Of a DNA stretch of 34,268 nt, positions 31,871-34,268 are shown one piece after another. A program made the position numbers and the translations under genes. Position 1 is the stretch's first letter. Each line of letters begins with the position of its first letter. The notes beneath the pieces were generated by a model. The model did not search any database. It saw nothing but the letters and a program-made list of their open reading frames with translations, and was not told the DNA's origin. The DNA lies in the NCBI GenBank assembly GCA_002509225.1, contig DAHL01000045.1:74726-108993 (forward strand). Reading direction: 5' to 3'. This DNA comes from Euryarchaeota archaeon UBA102. GTDB lineage: Archaea; Thermoplasmatota; Poseidoniia; MGIII; CG-Epi1.

Positions 31871-32928
31871 TAATTAACTCCAATTTTTTGTAAGGCCCAT
31901 TTGGCTGCTTTTCTGATTTCAGCTTCACCACCTGTAGCAACACGATTCTCAATTAATCCAATATAAGGTTCAATAACATCTATACGTTGTGCACCTATGA
32001 CCCCCATAGTTCTCAAAACCTGTTCGTGAACCCACCAATTACTACTTTCTAGGGCGCTTGCTAAGTCTGGAATAAGAGAAATGACTAAATCTGCATCATT
32101 TGAAGCTATACGACCCACCGCCTTAGCAGAAGATTTGCATAATTCCGGATTATTACTATGTAGACCTTCTTTTAGATAAGGAAAAGAGTCCGAAACTAAA
32201 TGGGGATCTATTTTTCCTATAATACCGACTAAATCTGTAGCCTTTTCACTTACTCTTCTATGAAAAACAACAGAATCGGTGGCTTCTTTGGATATATATT
32301 TTGAAACTTTTGGATTCTTTCGAACTAAGAAAATAGCCATCACGATACCGTGATATCTGATTCTCCAATCATCATTCGACAATATTTTTTTCAAATGTGG
32401 TAGAGAGAGTTTAGTTTGTTTTACTAAAACTGGTTTCAATGCGTCTGCTGCACCGTATCTTACATCTTTGTCATCATCTAAAACTAAATTGAATAGATTA
32501 GACATAATTGGTGAGAGTGAATCTGGCGAAGATATAGAGAGTTTAATCCATAATTTAGCAGTATTAACTCGGACTGTTGGGTGAGGACTTGAAAATGTTG
32601 ATTTTAATGCATCAACGATCTCTTTCTTACGATTAGTAGCTTCTTTTTGTAAGGATAAGAGAGCATCTAGAGTTGCTAATTGTGAATCTGGAGGTTGGCT
32701 CTTTAAACTGGCAATTAAATTGTCGACGATTTGTTCAGCTAGTGAAGGATCAGCTTTGGCTTGAGCAACTAATGATTTTATGACAGTTACTCGATCTTCA
32801 TCGGAGCCCGATGTGATTTTACTTAGGCTTCTTTCAAACTGCTTTCTTGAAGAATAATCAGCCGCATCGCTGCCCATATTTTTGATGCCTTTGACTAATT
32901 TTCCTAAGCCTTTTCGAACTGAAACCAT
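31870..32928 (-). CDS. HEAT-repeat protein
   Basis: A 352-residue all-helical protein with seven or more HEAT-like repeats. Each is a helix pair with Asp/Val/Arg spacing, for example DDDKDVRYGAADALKPVL, SNDDWRIRYHGIVMAI and SNWWVHEQVLRTMGVIG. Such repeats usually make protein scaffolds, and no catalytic motif is seen. It is the first gene of a minus-strand operon with rlmE, dph6 and the GATase, but its role there is unknown. The ATG at 32928 is 25 nt from a TATA-like box. Confidence 0.85.
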   Translation of the reverse strand: MVSVRKGLGKLVKGIKNMGSDAADYSSRKQFERSLSKITSGSDEDRVTVIKSLVAQAKADPSLAEQIVDNLIASLKSQPPDSQLATLDALLSLQKEATNRKKEIVDALKSTFSSPHPTVRVNTAKLWIKLSISSPDSLSPIMSNLFNLVLDDDKDVRYGAADALKPVLVKQTKLSLPHLKKILSNDDWRIRYHGIVMAIFLVRKNPKVSKYISKEATDSVVFHRRVSEKATDLVGIIGKIDPHLVSDSFPYLKEGLHSNNPELCKSSAKAVGRIASNDADLVISLIPDLASALESSNWWVHEQVLRTMGVIGAQRIDVIEPYIGLIENRVATGGEAEIRKAAKWALQKIGVN

Positions 32929-32947
32929 TAAGACTGTAGAGGGGTGA

Positions 32948-32958
32948 TTGTAATAAAT
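32948..32958. promoter_or_regulatory. Shared AT-rich box between the HEAT gene and gatD
   Basis: ATTGTAATAAA, with a TATA-like reading on both strands (TAATAAAT and ATTTATTA), is centred about 25 nt from the HEAT ATG (32928) and about 26 nt from the gatD ATG (32979). This is the spacing for leaderless transcripts in both directions. Confidence 0.45.
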
Positions 32959-32978
32959 CTGTCCTTAATGTGGTTTTT

Positions 32979-34244
32979 ATGGTTATGAGCTCCCAGAAGT
33001 TTCTTGATGAAAACAAGATTGATGTTTATGACCGTGTAAAGATAGATACCAAAGGCAGAAAATTTGAAGGAGTTGTGATGCCACGTCATAGTTTTTCTAA
33101 AGAAGATATATTAGTTTTGAAACTTGATAATGGTTACAATGTAGGTATAACCGTCGAGAATGCGAAAGTGGAAATGCTATCGAGAGGTGAGAAACCTAGT
33201 AAAGATAAATCGGAACGGGAAAAAGATGGTGAATTGCCTGGAATTACAATATTGGGCACCGGAGGAACCATCGCATCACATGTTGATTACAGCACCGGTG
33301 CAGTTCACCCAGCTAAAACTGCAGAAGAGATAATAGAATCTTCTGAAGGCATTAGAAATATTGCTAATGTGAACGCTGAAGCGATACTGTCTGTTGCTTC
33401 GGAAGACATGGGCCCTACAGAATGGACTTTGATTGCTGAAAGAATATCAGAGATACATAATGAACGGAAAGAAGGTATTGTTGTAGCACATGGAACAGAT
33501 ACTATGGCATATACTGCATCGGCTCTTGCTTTTCAATTAGAGAATATAGCACATCCTGTAATATTGACAGGTAGTCAGAGATCTAGCGATAGGCCTTCAA
33601 CAGATGCTCATGATAATTTAGAAGGTAGTGCAAAAGCAGCTCTATCAGATATTGGTGAAGTCTGTGTAGTGATGCATTCGGAAACATCAGACAACGGTTC
33701 AACGATATGGAGGGGGGCTAGAGTAAGAAAGGGACATACATCTACCAGAACGGCATTTAATGCACCTAACGAAGAACCTCTCGGTATTATTTCTGATAAA
33801 ATAGATTGGAAGCAGCAATACAGAATGGCAGGTGAGAAAACAGAGGTTCGATCCGGTTTTGAAGAGAATGTAGCATTAATTTGGATACATCCTGCAATGA
33901 CTTTAGAAGATTGGGAGAGTATTACAGACGGAAAGAAAGGTGTTGTTGTAGCAGGTACGGGATTGGGTCATGTTGGTAAGCATCTTATTGAAGGAGTGAT
34001 TGAAACTTCAGAAAAGATACCTGTAGCAATGACTTCACAGTGTTTAGCAGGTGGAATCAATATGAATGTTTACAGTAATGGACGTAAACTAGTAAAAGGA
34101 AATGTAATTGACACTGGAGACATGCTACCTGAAACGGCTCTTGTGAAGATGATGTGGTTACTTAAACACGAAAAGGATAATGTTCGAGAGATGATGGCAA
34201 AAGATATGGTTGGAGAAATGGGTGGGAGAAGATTTCTGGAGTAG
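32979..34244 (+). CDS. gatD: Glu-tRNA(Gln) amidotransferase subunit D
   Basis: The asparaginase-like subunit of the archaeal GatDE amidotransferase, which converts Glu-tRNA(Gln) to Gln-tRNA(Gln) and supplies ammonia to GatE. An N-terminal beta-barrel (IDVYDRVKIDTKG, LKLDNGYNVGI) precedes the L-asparaginase domain with TILGTGGTIAS, VVAHGTDTMAY, TGSQRSSDRPSTDA and MTSQCLAGGINMNVY. The catalytic Thr lies in the first of these motifs and the Thr-Asp pair in the second. I chose the ATG at 32979; the GTG at 32970 and ATG at 32985 are in frame, and the last aligns best with relatives. gatE probably follows. Confidence 0.95.
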   Translation: MVMSSQKFLDENKIDVYDRVKIDTKGRKFEGVVMPRHSFSKEDILVLKLDNGYNVGITVENAKVEMLSRGEKPSKDKSEREKDGELPGITILGTGGTIASHVDYSTGAVHPAKTAEEIIESSEGIRNIANVNAEAILSVASEDMGPTEWTLIAERISEIHNERKEGIVVAHGTDTMAYTASALAFQLENIAHPVILTGSQRSSDRPSTDAHDNLEGSAKAALSDIGEVCVVMHSETSDNGSTIWRGARVRKGHTSTRTAFNAPNEEPLGIISDKIDWKQQYRMAGEKTEVRSGFEENVALIWIHPAMTLEDWESITDGKKGVVVAGTGLGHVGKHLIEGVIETSEKIPVAMTSQCLAGGINMNVYSNGRKLVKGNVIDTGDMLPETALVKMMWLLKHEKDNVREMMAKDMVGEMGGRRFLE

Positions 34245-34246
34245 AT

Positions 34247-34268
34247 ATGGATTCAAGATACGAAAAAC
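34247..34268 (+). CDS. gatE: Probable start of gatE (truncated by the window edge)
   Basis: An ATG two bases after the gatD stop opens a frame (MDSRYEK) that runs to the window edge. GatE is usually encoded next to gatD in archaea, so it is the obvious candidate. Seven codons cannot confirm it. Confidence 0.4.

Noticed and set aside
1..34268. CRISPR array, insertion sequence, prophage or defence island
   Set aside because: I found no direct-repeat array, transposase, integrase or recombinase frame, and the genes read as chromosomal housekeeping or surface genes.

Overview
The window looks like a piece of chromosome from a low-GC archaeon in the Thermoplasmatota, most likely Marine Group II or III (Poseidoniales-like). 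The archaeal markers are aIF2-beta, GatD, archaeal-type GluRS, Dph6, the KEOPS subunit Cgi121, topoisomerase VI subunit B and two archaeal-looking tRNAs. They sit beside bacterial-type genes, namely gyrase subunit B and a TopB-like topoisomerase III. The narrower assignment is inference from gene content and base composition; no database search was possible.

Layout. 1-5.7 kb: the 3' end of alaS, a CoA-binding-fold protein, a TopB-like topoisomerase, divergent top6B and tRNA-Thr(GGT). 5.7-12 kb: a very large Lhr-type helicase facing a TatD-like hydrolase. 12-18.3 kb: a secreted, membrane-anchored protein with cytoplasmic zinc ribbons, tRNA-Gly(TCC), a PKD-domain lipoprotein, and a large protein joining two receiver-like domains to a PEP-synthase-type ATP-grasp module. 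18.3-24.6 kb: a GT2 glycosyltransferase, aIF2-beta, a TraB-family protein, a UbiA prenyltransferase, an aminotransferase and gyrB. 24.7-28.8 kb: gltX, a small lipoprotein, a membrane zinc-ribbon protein, and a GC-rich aquaporin with its own terminator. 28.8-34.3 kb: cgi121, a coiled-coil/HhH protein, the minus-strand operon HEAT-rlmE-dph6-GATase, gatD and the first codons of a probable gatE.

The genome is tightly packed. Most convergent gene pairs overlap by a few bases or are separated by only a few, and no gene-free stretch exceeds 300 bases. Many starts, often GTG, lie about 25 nt from a TATA-like box, which suggests leaderless transcripts. Several divergent pairs seem to share one AT-rich box.

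Much of the content concerns information processing: aminoacyl-tRNA formation (alaS, gltX, gatD), translation factor and diphthamide modification (aIF2-beta, dph6), rRNA and tRNA modification (rlmE, cgi121), DNA topology (topB-like, top6B, gyrB) and repair (lhr). I see no CRISPR array, insertion sequence, prophage or classical defence island. The most unusual items are the receiver/ATP-grasp fusion, the glutamine amidotransferase cotranscribed with dph6, the extended Lhr protein, the membrane proteins with cytoplasmic zinc ribbons, and three topoisomerase genes each without its usual partner next to it.
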